Positions 10,801 to 21,340 are shown, numbered from the stretch's first letter. The stretch is 37,169 nucleotides of DNA from Campylobacterota bacterium (GCA_030836825.1 JAUPLR010000120.1:1-37169); one strand, 5' to 3'. Notes: a model not told the origin generated them from the sequence alone. Program-made: numbers and translations.

Positions 10801-11310
10801 CTATCTGAGCTGATTGATTTTTAGGACGAATTCTACTTCCGGTTTTGAGAGACGCAGCTCTTTGGCTATCAGATCTACCTCCATCCCCTGATTGTATCGA
10901 CTGATGACTTTTTCATCGTCCATACCGCTGATCGAGGTAGGCAGCGAGAGATTACGTATCCGCTCTTCTAAATAGCGCAAACGATTTTCGGTTTTCTCTT
11001 TGTAGGCCGTAAATGTTCCCTCAATATGCTCTAATGCGTCCATTATCGGAATGGAGATTTCACTCATATCCTGATCAACCTTGGTACTCGTAATACGCTC
11101 TGCTTCAGGCAGTGACTCTTGCAGGGAGGTAATAATTTCTACCTCTTGGGTTACACGCTTGTCGAGTTTATACATCTCACGATGCAGCTCTTCTACGGCA
11201 TGCGCAATCGCACGCAGCTTCATGTTCACTTCATTCTCTTTGTTGACAGAGTAATAGATTAACCCTAAGATCATAACGGCAAGCGCGATGACAATCAATT
11301 CAACTCCCAT
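10801..11310 (-). CDS. Conserved hypothetical: single N-terminal TM, coiled coil, C-terminal HTH-like segment
   Basis: 169 aa; LIVIALAVMILGLIYYSV TM, heptad-like middle, C-terminal ISRYNQGMEVDLIAKELRLSKPEVEFVLKI. Confidence 0.7.
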   Translation of the reverse strand: MGVELIVIALAVMILGLIYYSVNKENEVNMKLRAIAHAVEELHREMYKLDKRVTQEVEIITSLQESLPEAERITSTKVDQDMSEISIPIMDALEHIEGTFTAYKEKTENRLRYLEERIRNLSLPTSISGMDDEKVISRYNQGMEVDLIAKELRLSKPEVEFVLKINQLR

Positions 11311-11312
11311 GT

Positions 11313-11828
11313 TTATCCATTTCCCTTCAACTTACGTATCTTTTTACGTTCTTTCCCCATCATATAAGAATCCCATTCTTTCTCATCAGCTGAATGAATT
11401 TGCGTTATTTTAGCCAGTGTTGGACTAAGCGCTTCAAAATACAGGGGGACTACTTTTTTATTTTGTATCGGCAATACGATACGACCATAATAACGTTCAC
11501 CTTCAGTCAATAAAGGCTCACTGATTTCAAAATGCTCAAAACCGATACGGCCAATCATCTCTTTATGTTTCAACGCACAGTGGCTTGGCGTGCTGTTCGT
11601 CATAACTTGCTCCAAACGATCAAGCTTGCGATAAAGTTCTACGATAAGATGCAGTACGACGGGGTCACTTTCGCTCGTCTCCCCCTTGGCTTTTGCCGCA
11701 CGCAGCCATTGCCCTATCGCATCGTCCTCTCCCAAGACTTCATATTCCCGCTCAAATTCACCGGCATTTGCCTGCGCTGCATCAAACTCGATTTCCAAAA
11801 TAGCTTCAACCAAATGCACTTCGTTCAC
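11313..11828 (-). CDS. Conserved hypothetical protein (possibly PilZ-like; unverified)
   Basis: 171 aa; compatible spacing in an operon-like run, 4-nt overlap with 11825..12685. Confidence 0.65.
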   Translation of the reverse strand: MNEVHLVEAILEIEFDAAQANAGEFEREYEVLGEDDAIGQWLRAAKAKGETSESDPVVLHLIVELYRKLDRLEQVMTNSTPSHCALKHKEMIGRIGFEHFEISEPLLTEGERYYGRIVLPIQNKKVVPLYFEALSPTLAKITQIHSADEKEWDSYMMGKERKKIRKLKGNG

Positions 11829-12685
11829 CCCACTACCTTATCTAAAATTATACAGCCAAAAAAAACAAACCCGAGATAGCCGTTCACCGTAAAAAAAGCA
11901 CGATCTATTTTTGTGAAATCCAAACGGACTAAGTAATGTTCATATCCCAGCATAAGAACCGAAAAGACAACGGCACAATAAGCCGCTATCCCCAAGCCGG
12001 CTTCGAGGACAAAGAGACTCCAAAAAAGAATCGTCAGCGCATGAAAAAAGAGGGATAGCCACAGAGTTACCACGCTCCCGTATTTCGAGGGAATCGAGTG
12101 CAGTCCACGATTGCGATCAAACTCCATATCTTGAAGAGAATACAGCAAATCAAACCCTGCCACCCAAAATACCACGCCAACCGAAAGGTAAATCGACCAT
12201 AAAGGTATCGTTGCGCTCACTGCAATGGCACCGGCGATTGGAGCAAGTCCCAGAGATACGCCTAAAACAATATGCGCCATAGAACTAAAACGTTTGAAAT
12301 AAGAATAACTCAACAGTACCATCAATACCGGTACACTCACATAAAATGCCAAATCATTGATGAGATACGACGTTCCCACAAAAACAAGGGCATTAACTGC
12401 GGTAAAGATGGCAATGGACGCCGCACTAAGCCGCCCATCCACACTAGGTCTTCCTGCCGTTCGCGGATTCATAACGTCATAGGTTCGGTCAACATAACGA
12501 TTGAACCCCATCGCCGCATTGCGCGCACCAATAGCAGCCAAACCTCCTAGCAGCAGCAGTTTAAAGCCGAACCACCCTTTTGATGCCACAATCATTGCGA
12601 TAAAGATAAAGGGAAGTGAAAAAACCGAATGTTGAAACATAACGAGTTCATTAAAATCACGGAGTCGTTTTGCAAGACGTTGCAC
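11825..12685 (-). CDS. mqnP: UbiA-family prenyltransferase, likely MqnP of the futalosine menaquinone pathway
   Basis: 286 aa polytopic; NAAMGFNRYVDRTYDVMNPRTAGRP (NxxxDxxxD) and DMEFDRNRGLHSIPSKYG. MqnP naming assumes Campylobacterota. Confidence 0.85.
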   Translation of the reverse strand: MQRLAKRLRDFNELVMFQHSVFSLPFIFIAMIVASKGWFGFKLLLLGGLAAIGARNAAMGFNRYVDRTYDVMNPRTAGRPSVDGRLSAASIAIFTAVNALVFVGTSYLINDLAFYVSVPVLMVLLSYSYFKRFSSMAHIVLGVSLGLAPIAGAIAVSATIPLWSIYLSVGVVFWVAGFDLLYSLQDMEFDRNRGLHSIPSKYGSVVTLWLSLFFHALTILFWSLFVLEAGLGIAAYCAVVFSVLMLGYEHYLVRLDFTKIDRAFFTVNGYLGFVFFGCIILDKVVG

Positions 12686-12800
12686 TGGCTTCCTTATTCA
12701 TTTTTTATTATTGGTTTTTATTCTAGCGTAAATTCTCTTTGTGGCTCCTCTTCCTGTGTCCTTCAGGGTACCTCACTAGAGGTTCTTGTGCCCTGTAGGG

Positions 12801-12806
12801 TATAAT
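12801..12806 (+). promoter_or_regulatory. Candidate miaA -10 box (TATAAT) overlapping the first in-frame ATG
   Basis: gtaggg TATAAT GccgcacATGaaac. Confidence 0.4.
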
Positions 12807-12813
12807 GCCGCAC

Positions 12814-13707
12814 ATGAAACACTTAGCGATCATCGGTTCTACCGCTTCGGGAAAAAGCAATCTTGCCCTAAACTTAGCGCAATCGCATAATGCCGTGATC
12901 CTCTCTATCGATTCGCTTTCCATCTACACGGGCATTGATATTGCATCGGCTAAACCCTCAAAAGCCGAACTTAACCTCGTCAAACACTTTGGTATCGATG
13001 TTCTTCGCCCTGACGAAACCGCCAGTGTTTTTACGTTTATCGACGAATACCATCGCGCGTGCACCTATGCGCAAGCGCAGCATAAAAATCTGATCATCGT
13101 TGGCGGAAGCAGTTTTTATCTCAAAAGCATGCTCGAGGGGCTTTCCCCTATTCCAACCATCACCGATGCAGTTCGAGAAGAGGCATCGCATCTCTTGATG
13201 GATACGCGAGAGGCTCATCGTTTATTGACCGGCATTGATCCTGCAACCATGGCGAATATTACCGCCACCGACAGTTATCGCATTGAAAAAATGCTGCATC
13301 TGCATCTGGAAACCAAACTGCCCCCCTCCCAATGGTTTGCGATGCATCCTCCGCTGCCCATTATCAAAGAGTGCCCAATTCTTAACATCAATATTGAGCG
13401 TGCTACGCTACGGGAACGGATAAGCGTGCGAACACAGCTGATGTTAGGGGAGGGGTTGATTGACGAAGTGGCACTGTGCGAACAGCTTTATGGACGCAGT
13501 CCCAACAGCATGAAGGCGATTGGGATGATCGAAACACTGGATTATCTCGATGGAAAATACTCCAAAGAAGCATTGGTTCAACGCATCTCTACGCATACGG
13601 CACAACTTGCGAAACGCCAGTTAACGTTTAACACCCATCAATTCAACCTCACGGCTAATAAAAGCATTAATGAGCTCACTTCCATTGGGCAAGCGCTTTT
13701 ACAGTAG
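12814..13707 (+). CDS. miaA: tRNA dimethylallyltransferase; alternative start at 12805
   Basis: MKHLAIIGSTASGKSNLALNLA P-loop, SIDSLSIYTGIDIASAKPS, IIVGGSSFYLKSMLEGL, QLAKRQLTF. Confidence 0.94.
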   Translation: MKHLAIIGSTASGKSNLALNLAQSHNAVILSIDSLSIYTGIDIASAKPSKAELNLVKHFGIDVLRPDETASVFTFIDEYHRACTYAQAQHKNLIIVGGSSFYLKSMLEGLSPIPTITDAVREEASHLLMDTREAHRLLTGIDPATMANITATDSYRIEKMLHLHLETKLPPSQWFAMHPPLPIIKECPILNINIERATLRERISVRTQLMLGEGLIDEVALCEQLYGRSPNSMKAIGMIETLDYLDGKYSKEALVQRISTHTAQLAKRQLTFNTHQFNLTANKSINELTSIGQALLQ

Positions 13708-16056
13708 CCCCAATGCATCCTTCGCGAGTTTACCCCATGCCGATTTGGCATCTGCTTTGATGCTCGCACCAAACGCTGTTTTTGCCTCTACTGTTTTACC
13801 CAACTTCATTGCCACTGAGCCTATTAGATATTGCTGACGAGAACGCTGCTCGTTATTTAACTTACGAGGCGTTAAACTTTTAAGTGTCCCAAATGCATCA
13901 ACATTCTTATCTTGATTCATCAAGGATTGCGCCAATGCAAATTCGATAAAGGGTGATTGCGTATACGTTTTCGTCCGGTTTTGTAACGTCACGACGCGAT
14001 TAGCATAGTTTTGAACCAGCAGATCATCTTTTCGTTTCAAGCCGACACTTACCATTTGGGTGTAACGTTCAATGTCTTTAAAATCGGTACCAAATGCGCT
14101 CTCACACCCTTTGATGTATTCAATCATGCGAACATCGTCGCCCATGCGTTGCGCGGTATCAAATAAAGTTCGATAGACATCATTGAGCTGGGGATTTTTT
14201 TGCGCTTCCAACAGTGTCACAGCTTCTTTGCCACAGCGCAACGCTTCTTTGTATTCACCCAACTCAAAATAAACTTTTGTCATACGCGTAAGCCACAGTT
14301 GTCGCTCTGCAATCGTAGCGGCTTTGAGATGCGGTGTGGCAATCTTTTTGGCGACCGGAAAATTACCCATTCTAAGGGCACATTCAAACGTTAATCCGTC
14401 CCATTGCGGCTCTAGCTTGACACGATACATTTTGTGCAACATCATCGCTTCAGAGCATTGCAAGGCTTCCAATTTCTTTTTGGTTAACCCGATCGCACTT
14501 TTAGCGATAATCCCGCTTGCATCGGCAAACTCTTTACTGCTGAGTCGATACAAATCGCTCTCTATGTCCAAAACTTCTTGGTATCTCCCTTCTTTGAACA
14601 AAAGCTGCGCTTTTTTATACAATGCCTTTTGCCCCACGGGACCATTTCCGTAGCGATCAATCAAATCATTGTATTTTTTTATGCCGGTGTCCCCTTTTGG
14701 TTCTGTTTTTTCAAAAAACAGTCCATCTTTTGCGCGCTTGACCTCTTCAACTCCTGCCCCATAGGGGTATATTTTAAGATATTCATCAAAACGCTTTAAG
14801 GCTTTGTCTTTTTCCCCTGCAGACGCATACAATAATCCAAGGTTTTTAAGCAATTGTTGATGGTCATCTGATTTTTTTAGGCTCTTATTCATCAAACTCA
14901 GGGTAATTTGCGCTGCTGTTTTTGGGTCTTTATTCTCTGCATAGGTATTAATCATTACCACCGATTGCTCGTACATTTTTGAATAATAATCGGGATTCGC
15001 CCGTATTATTTTCTCTATGTACTCTTTTGCCTCTTTCAAATGTCCAAACGCAATCTTCATATTCGCAAGCTTAAAAGCGGCGGCTGATGCTAGATCAACG
15101 TCTTTTGTCTTCTGAAGTACCATTTTGTAATAAGCTGCCGCAGGCTTTGGTTTTCCCGATGCTTCTAATTGCTGTGCTTTTAAGAACATCCCCTTGGTCG
15201 CAAACGGACTCTCCTCATGCTCAGAGAAAAGACGATTAAAAAAATAATCCGAATCGGCACCTTGTCCCATTTTTGCATAAGACTCTCCGGTATACGCGAG
15301 AACTTCTGCAATTCCGGAATCGCTTGAATATTGGCGTATAAATTGTTTTGATAACAACAAGAGTTGCTCGTTGTCCCCCAGAAAATGCAATGCGCGTATT
15401 TGGTATAAAAACAGTTCATTTTTAAAAATTGTGTTCGGATACTTTTCCACTATTTTTTTTGCCAAAGACAATGTTTTTGCATAATCTTCGTTTTTATAGG
15501 CTTTTTTTAATTCCATATAATCCGTAACGTCCTGCACGCGCTTCATCGCGATAGGATTGCCTTTTAAATCCAATCCGCCTACGTAGGGATGCGTTTCTTT
15601 TGCGCTTCGTATGGGAAGATTCAGGGCATTTGGATTTTCATTTTTCCCTTGAATCATTGGAATTTTTCCACTGTAACCTATCACGCTCCAATGTTTTGTT
15701 GGCTTTTCATTGGAAACGTACGTTTGCGGATCTTTACGTAAATCAAAGCCATCTGAATACAGCGCTATTTTTGTTTTGGGTGTGACGACTATGGTATAGC
15801 CCGAACTTGTTTTTTGATAGTGAACCGTAAAATGGGTATTGTTTATAGGAGGAAAAGAGGAAGAAGATGCTTTTGGAATGGGGCATTCGATACGTGTTAT
15901 TTCATCAAAATCATTACGCTTTGGTTGACAGACAAAGGAGCTTGCATCCCTTATGTGCAGTACGCTATAAGGCTTGTTCTCCTCCTTGCCGCTTTGAATC
16001 GAAAGATCCAAGGCAGACAAAGGAAGCCACAGGGAAAGTAGTAACCAGTGCTTCAA
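13699..16056 (-). CDS. Secreted tetratricopeptide-repeat protein
   Basis: 785 aa; signal peptide MKHWLLLSLWLPLSAL; repeated TPR-like helices (DYAKTLSLAKKIVEKYPNTIFKNELF, EKDKALKRFDEYLKIYPYG, EYKEALRCGKEAV). Confidence 0.8.
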   Translation of the reverse strand: MKHWLLLSLWLPLSALDLSIQSGKEENKPYSVLHIRDASSFVCQPKRNDFDEITRIECPIPKASSSSFPPINNTHFTVHYQKTSSGYTIVVTPKTKIALYSDGFDLRKDPQTYVSNEKPTKHWSVIGYSGKIPMIQGKNENPNALNLPIRSAKETHPYVGGLDLKGNPIAMKRVQDVTDYMELKKAYKNEDYAKTLSLAKKIVEKYPNTIFKNELFLYQIRALHFLGDNEQLLLLSKQFIRQYSSDSGIAEVLAYTGESYAKMGQGADSDYFFNRLFSEHEESPFATKGMFLKAQQLEASGKPKPAAAYYKMVLQKTKDVDLASAAAFKLANMKIAFGHLKEAKEYIEKIIRANPDYYSKMYEQSVVMINTYAENKDPKTAAQITLSLMNKSLKKSDDHQQLLKNLGLLYASAGEKDKALKRFDEYLKIYPYGAGVEEVKRAKDGLFFEKTEPKGDTGIKKYNDLIDRYGNGPVGQKALYKKAQLLFKEGRYQEVLDIESDLYRLSSKEFADASGIIAKSAIGLTKKKLEALQCSEAMMLHKMYRVKLEPQWDGLTFECALRMGNFPVAKKIATPHLKAATIAERQLWLTRMTKVYFELGEYKEALRCGKEAVTLLEAQKNPQLNDVYRTLFDTAQRMGDDVRMIEYIKGCESAFGTDFKDIERYTQMVSVGLKRKDDLLVQNYANRVVTLQNRTKTYTQSPFIEFALAQSLMNQDKNVDAFGTLKSLTPRKLNNEQRSRQQYLIGSVAMKLGKTVEAKTAFGASIKADAKSAWGKLAKDALGLL

Positions 16057-16078
16057 GCTTCCCCCTGCTGTTTTAAAC

Positions 16079-17584
16079 TTAGTAACCGCTATTATACACG
16101 AATAATGTAATCACATTTAACAGAGGATTAACGGCAACTACTGCGAAAATAGTTCCAATTGCAGCAATTCCTACAATCGTTTTTAAGGAAAGAGACGCAT
16201 TGGTCAAATAATGTTTTTCATATCCTACAATCGGTTCTTTCATGAACATATACACGATCAATTTAAGGTAGTAATACGCTGCAAGCGCTGAGTTTAATGC
16301 CATAATGAGTGCAAGTACCGTATACCCGCCACTTACAGCAGAGGCGATAACGTATATCTTACCCCAAAACAGTCCAAAAGGCGGTATACCTGCAAGGGAA
16401 AGCATAAACAGTCCCATCATAATCGCGGCCATCGGCATCGTTTTAATCAATCCGGAGAATTTCTCAAACGCATGATCTGAGCTTTGTCCTGGTAGAAGAT
16501 TCTTCTGTCGGCTCACCCACAACATGGTAAACGCACCAAGATTCGTAAAGCCAAACAATGCCCAATACAAGAAAAGAGCCGTATTGGACTGCGTAGTGCC
16601 AATCAAAATTGCCGCCATAACAAAACCGGCATGCGAAATGGAACTGTATGCCAACATACGCTTAACGTCTGTCTGTACCATCGCCCAGATGTTGGATGCC
16701 GTCATTGTAACTACCACGGCTACGTACAAAATCACCTGTAGCCATACAACGCCACTGTGAACTAAAAATTCAAACAAACGCATAGCAACGATGAATCCTG
16801 CGATCTTAGGCACAATGGACATGTATCCAGCCAATGCCGCCGTAGATCCCTCATAAACATCCGGTGTCCACGTGTGAAAAGGGACCATCGAGAGTTTAAA
16901 GCCAAAGGCCGCAAGAAGAAAAGAGACCGCTACAAGGACATAACCAATATCCGCATAACGATCCGCGGCCAATACGGAGGCAATCTGATTGATTTCAATC
17001 GCGCCGGTAATCGCATACAAAATCATAGAACCAAAGGCGAAAAAACCAGCCGCCAATGCGCCCATAGTGAAATACTTGACCGCCGCTTCAAATGATTTTG
17101 ATCGGTTATGCAAGGCAATCAAAGCATACAAGGCTAAGGAAGCGGTTTCAAGTCCCACAAAAATCATGATTAAATTGTCCGTAGCAACCATAAATTGAAA
17201 ACCGGCAATCATAAACAAGAAAAGGGCAAAATATTCCGGATAATTATACTCATGAAAACGTTTAGACGTTAATGCCAAGGGGATGAACAGCATTGATCCC
17301 GCAACAATGATTATCTGACCCATAATGGCAAGACCATCCATGAGAATCATGTCAAACATACCCAATACAGGACCATTCTTCAAGAATGTGTTTCCAAAAT
17401 CGATAACAACCCCTAAGTCAAGCAATAAAAAGAGCAAACTGACCATAACGTAGAGAGACTTGTGCAGCCCTTCTTTGAGCATATCGATACAAAGAATACT
17501 CAATGCGCCCACGATTGCTATAAGCATCGGCGCAAGCGTAGCAATGTTCAGTGACGCTAGAGAAACATTTATTGGCTCTAACAT
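16079..17584 (-). CDS. nuoN: NADH-quinone oxidoreductase subunit N
   Basis: 501 aa polytopic; FKLSMVPFHTWTPDVYEGS, KRMLAYSSISHAGF. Confidence 0.95.
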   Translation of the reverse strand: MLEPINVSLASLNIATLAPMLIAIVGALSILCIDMLKEGLHKSLYVMVSLLFLLLDLGVVIDFGNTFLKNGPVLGMFDMILMDGLAIMGQIIIVAGSMLFIPLALTSKRFHEYNYPEYFALFLFMIAGFQFMVATDNLIMIFVGLETASLALYALIALHNRSKSFEAAVKYFTMGALAAGFFAFGSMILYAITGAIEINQIASVLAADRYADIGYVLVAVSFLLAAFGFKLSMVPFHTWTPDVYEGSTAALAGYMSIVPKIAGFIVAMRLFEFLVHSGVVWLQVILYVAVVVTMTASNIWAMVQTDVKRMLAYSSISHAGFVMAAILIGTTQSNTALFLYWALFGFTNLGAFTMLWVSRQKNLLPGQSSDHAFEKFSGLIKTMPMAAIMMGLFMLSLAGIPPFGLFWGKIYVIASAVSGGYTVLALIMALNSALAAYYYLKLIVYMFMKEPIVGYEKHYLTNASLSLKTIVGIAAIGTIFAVVAVNPLLNVITLFVYNSGY

Positions 17585-19134
17585 TAGTGTGCCTCCTGTT
17601 GTAAATTCTTGACTTCAGGATTACCAAGATTCGGAATGCGCTTTTGCGCTTCAGGTGTTTGTGCTTTATCGTGCATCAATTGGACAATCGATTCAACACT
17701 GTTGCTGATCGGTTCTAAAATCGGTTTTGGGTAGACACCCAGCCAAATCGTAATCACCGCCAGCGGTACCAATGCTAACAATTCTGTCTTATTGACGTCT
17801 TTGAGATGTTTGTTTTCTTCTTTGGTAACCGTTCCAAAAAACATCTTTTTGTAGGCAGTAAGCATGTAAATAGCGCCTACGATAATTGCGGTTCCCGCAA
17901 CCAATGCGAATCCGTGCGATTGTTTATAGAATCCAAGGAGGGACAAAAATTCGCCCACGAAATTAATCGTCAATGGCAAACCGACAGAAGCCATCATCAT
18001 AATCCCAAAGAGAGTCGCATAACGTGGCATAACAGAGGCAAGACCACCAAACTCAGACATCAGTTTTGTATGACGGCGGTCATAAATAACTCCGACAAGC
18101 AAGAACAATGCACCCGAGACGACACCGTGTGCAATCATCAGGAAAATAGATCCGCTGATCCCCTCAACGTTGAGAGCAAAAGTACCAAGAACAATGACAC
18201 CCATATGCGATACTGAGCTGTACGCCACAACTTGTTTAACGTCTTCTTGTGCGTATGCCACCATGGCAGTATAGACAATCATAATGATTGCCAATGTTGC
18301 AATTGGAAACATGAAGAATACAGAAGCATCCGGGAATAACGGTAATGAAAAACGGACAAATGCGTAGGTTCCCATTTTAAGCAAAATCGCCGCAAGGATA
18401 ACCGAACCGATGGTGGGTGCTTGCCCGTGTGCGTACGGTAACCATGTATGAAATGGAAACATTGGTACTTTGATCGCAAATCCGACAAAAAAGGCAGCAA
18501 ACAACCACAGTTGGAAATTAAGCGGCAAGATCAATCGGTACCATTCCAACAGGGAGAAGCTCCATTGCCCTGTTGCTTGGTGGTAAAAATAGGCCATAAA
18601 CAACATGCCCACCAACATTACCAATGAGCCTGTGAACGTATACAAGAAAAACTTAACCGACGCGTAAATACGAAGCGGTCCGCCCCATGCGCCAATAATA
18701 TACAACATCGGGATCAAGGAGAGCTCCCAGAAAACATAGAAAACAACCGCATCCAATGCCGCGAATACCCCAACCATCGTCATCTCTAAAAAGAGAAGGG
18801 TGACAATGAGGTCTTTAACACGACGCGTTTCAGTAAGTGACGCGATGCCAATCATCGTAAAAAACGTAGCTAGAATAATGATAAACAGCGAAATGCCGTC
18901 AATACCCACAATGTAATTAATACCAAACGCCGCAACAAGCGGAGCTGACTCCATAAATTGCATTCCGGATGTCATAGGATCATACAAATACCATAACCAC
19001 AGAGAAAGAAAAAATTCAACAGCAGCAACCGTGATACCATAGGCTCTCGCGCTGTCCTTGTGAACAATAAATCCGAGCATTGCTGCCAATGCCGGGAAGA
19101 AAATTAAAATCGATAAAATGTGTTCTTGCATCAA
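17584..19134 (-). CDS. nuoM: NADH-quinone oxidoreductase subunit M
   Basis: 516 aa; FWELSLIPMLYIIGAWGG, VPMFPFHTWLPYAHGQAPT, KQVVAYSSVSHMGV. Confidence 0.95.
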   Translation of the reverse strand: MMQEHILSILIFFPALAAMLGFIVHKDSARAYGITVAAVEFFLSLWLWYLYDPMTSGMQFMESAPLVAAFGINYIVGIDGISLFIIILATFFTMIGIASLTETRRVKDLIVTLLFLEMTMVGVFAALDAVVFYVFWELSLIPMLYIIGAWGGPLRIYASVKFFLYTFTGSLVMLVGMLFMAYFYHQATGQWSFSLLEWYRLILPLNFQLWLFAAFFVGFAIKVPMFPFHTWLPYAHGQAPTIGSVILAAILLKMGTYAFVRFSLPLFPDASVFFMFPIATLAIIMIVYTAMVAYAQEDVKQVVAYSSVSHMGVIVLGTFALNVEGISGSIFLMIAHGVVSGALFLLVGVIYDRRHTKLMSEFGGLASVMPRYATLFGIMMMASVGLPLTINFVGEFLSLLGFYKQSHGFALVAGTAIIVGAIYMLTAYKKMFFGTVTKEENKHLKDVNKTELLALVPLAVITIWLGVYPKPILEPISNSVESIVQLMHDKAQTPEAQKRIPNLGNPEVKNLQQEAH

Positions 19135-19141
19135 CAGCTCC

Positions 19142-21031
19142 TTACATCGCCCGCATAGTTACTGCGTTGTATCCAACAGTAAATGCGATAGCTAGTACCA
19201 ATAAAACCACTAAACCGACAACCATCCAGCGTAACATACTGGAAAGGTTACCGTTTTGCATGGTATGTGTTTTTTCACCCGTACGATAGATGACATTCGC
19301 GATTCCATCCACCGTTGCATCAACGATTTTAAGATCAATTTGCTTCCATGCTACTTTTGAGAGTTCGCGGTAGGGTTTTGTGAATACTTCATCATAGATT
19401 TTAGGGATGTAATACTGATTGTAAAGCAATTGATAGAAAAAGCCTGATTCAACTTTTACATCCACTCTGACTGCTTTTGCATATTTTTTATACGCAAAAG
19501 CAATCGCTGCAATAACAAACAATTGCGTTCCAATCGTCATAATCCAAAACGTCGTATGATTGTGCACATGATATTCTATAGCCGGCAAAAGCTGGGTAAC
19601 CATTTCATAATACGGTGTTTTAAAGACCATACCCGCAATAACTGCCAATACCGCCAACGGCGCCATAGCATACAGCATAAACGTATAGGCCTCATGAGGA
19701 TGGATACCGTATTTCAAATGTCGCTCGTTACCATGGAAAATCAACGCAACAAGACGAAACGAATAAAATGCCGTCAAGCCCGCTGTTAATAACAATACGG
19801 TGTAAAGAACATAGTGTTGTTCAACAAAGGCAACTTCTAAAATCAAGTCTTTTGAGAAGAATCCTGCCAATGGGTAAATTCCTGCAAGGGCAACAGACGC
19901 CAACGTCATAAGAATCCATGTCACCTTCATCGACTTTTTTAATCCGCCCATTTTAAAGGGATCAAGCTCATCGTGCATTGCGTGCATAACATTACCCGCA
20001 CCTAAGAATAACAATGCCTTAAAGAATGCGTGTGCCATAAGGTGAAACAACGCAACCCAGTACGCGCCCAAACCGGCTGCCACAAACATGTAACCCAGTT
20101 GTGACAACGTAGAATACGCAACGATACGTTTCATATCACGATTTACCAAGGCCATGGTTGCCGCAAACATCGCGACGAATGCGCCCAATGAAGCGATTGC
20201 GACACCAACTTCCGGAATCAAACCATAGATAGGATTAGCACGCACCACCAAGTAAACGCCCGCAGTTACCATGGTTGCTGCGTGGATCAATGCCGAAACC
20301 GGAGTAGGACCTTCCATCGCGTCTGCAAGCCATGTGTGTAACGGGAATTGCGCAGATTTACCCATTGCCCCAACAAAGAGGAAAATTCCAATCCATGTAA
20401 CAATAGGGATAGAAAGATTCGAAATTTCAGCAAAAACAACATCATACTGCAGCGATCCGATATTCCAATAAATCATGAAAATACCCACCAACATTGCCAA
20501 GTCAGCAATACGGTTCATAATAAACGCTTCATTTGCTGCCCACGTTGCCGATTCTTTGTGATACCAAAAACCAATCAGCAACCATGAACATAGCCCCACG
20601 CCTTCCCAACCAATAAACAGCCCTAGGAAGTTGTCACTCATAACGAGTATCATCATTGAAAAAACAAATGCGCTTAAGTACGAGAAGAAGCGATTGAATC
20701 CTTTATCGTGGTCCATATAGCCGATTGAATAAATGTGAACAATGGTCGAAACAACACTTACTACCATCATCATAACGACACTGACTTGATCAACCACAAA
20801 TCCGAATGGGACATAAAAATCTCCCGCAGCAATCCACGTCATCATTTCTACGTGAACCGTGTGTCCTGCCATAACATAATTAAGCAATACAACACTGCTC
20901 ATAAAAGAGACAAACAACAATCCAGAGGCAACCATTCCGGTCACGCTTGTCTTCGGAGAAGCACCAAAAAGTGCAGAAAACAGGGAACCTGCCAGCGGCG
21001 CAAAAAGTGCGATGTATAAATAAATTTCCAT
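19142..21031 (-). CDS. nuoL: NADH-quinone oxidoreductase subunit L
   Basis: 629 aa; GWEGVGLCSWLLIGFWY, AQFPLHTWLADAMEGPTPVSALIHAATMVTAGVYL, KRIVAYSTLSQLGYM. Confidence 0.96.
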   Translation of the reverse strand: MEIYLYIALFAPLAGSLFSALFGASPKTSVTGMVASGLLFVSFMSSVVLLNYVMAGHTVHVEMMTWIAAGDFYVPFGFVVDQVSVVMMMVVSVVSTIVHIYSIGYMDHDKGFNRFFSYLSAFVFSMMILVMSDNFLGLFIGWEGVGLCSWLLIGFWYHKESATWAANEAFIMNRIADLAMLVGIFMIYWNIGSLQYDVVFAEISNLSIPIVTWIGIFLFVGAMGKSAQFPLHTWLADAMEGPTPVSALIHAATMVTAGVYLVVRANPIYGLIPEVGVAIASLGAFVAMFAATMALVNRDMKRIVAYSTLSQLGYMFVAAGLGAYWVALFHLMAHAFFKALLFLGAGNVMHAMHDELDPFKMGGLKKSMKVTWILMTLASVALAGIYPLAGFFSKDLILEVAFVEQHYVLYTVLLLTAGLTAFYSFRLVALIFHGNERHLKYGIHPHEAYTFMLYAMAPLAVLAVIAGMVFKTPYYEMVTQLLPAIEYHVHNHTTFWIMTIGTQLFVIAAIAFAYKKYAKAVRVDVKVESGFFYQLLYNQYYIPKIYDEVFTKPYRELSKVAWKQIDLKIVDATVDGIANVIYRTGEKTHTMQNGNLSSMLRWMVVGLVVLLVLAIAFTVGYNAVTMRAM

Positions 21032-21034
21032 TGT

Positions 21035-21340
21035 TTACCCTCGCATCGATGTCATAATATCTAGGTCGATCTTGCCGGTACGCTTGTACCATACGATCAA
21101 CAACCCAAGTCCAACGGCTACTTCAGATGCCGCAATAGCAATAATGAAGAAGGCAAACATCTGCCCCGTTAAGTCATTGTGAAAGTGCGCAATCGCAGCA
21201 AAGCCAATATTGGTCGCATTGAGCAATATCTCTGTCGCGAAAAAGAGCATCAGCAAGTTTTTACGACGCATTACCCCGATCAGACCAATCGCGAACAGCA
21301 CGCCTGAGAGTACTAGGTAGTGAGCTAATGTAATTTCCAT
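21035..21340 (-). CDS. nuoK: NADH-quinone oxidoreductase subunit K
   Basis: 101 aa; LVLSGVLFAIGLIGVMRRKNLLMLFFATEILLNATNI. Confidence 0.95.
   Translation of the reverse strand: MEITLAHYLVLSGVLFAIGLIGVMRRKNLLMLFFATEILLNATNIGFAAIAHFHNDLTGQMFAFFIIAIAASEVAVGLGLLIVWYKRTGKIDLDIMTSMRG

Noticed and set aside
12745-12800. Imperfect inverted repeat (ccttcagggtacctc ... gaggttcttgtgccctgtaggg) upstream of miaA
   Set aside because: Stem is interrupted and I could not establish a stable structure or known regulator; no clear T-tract.
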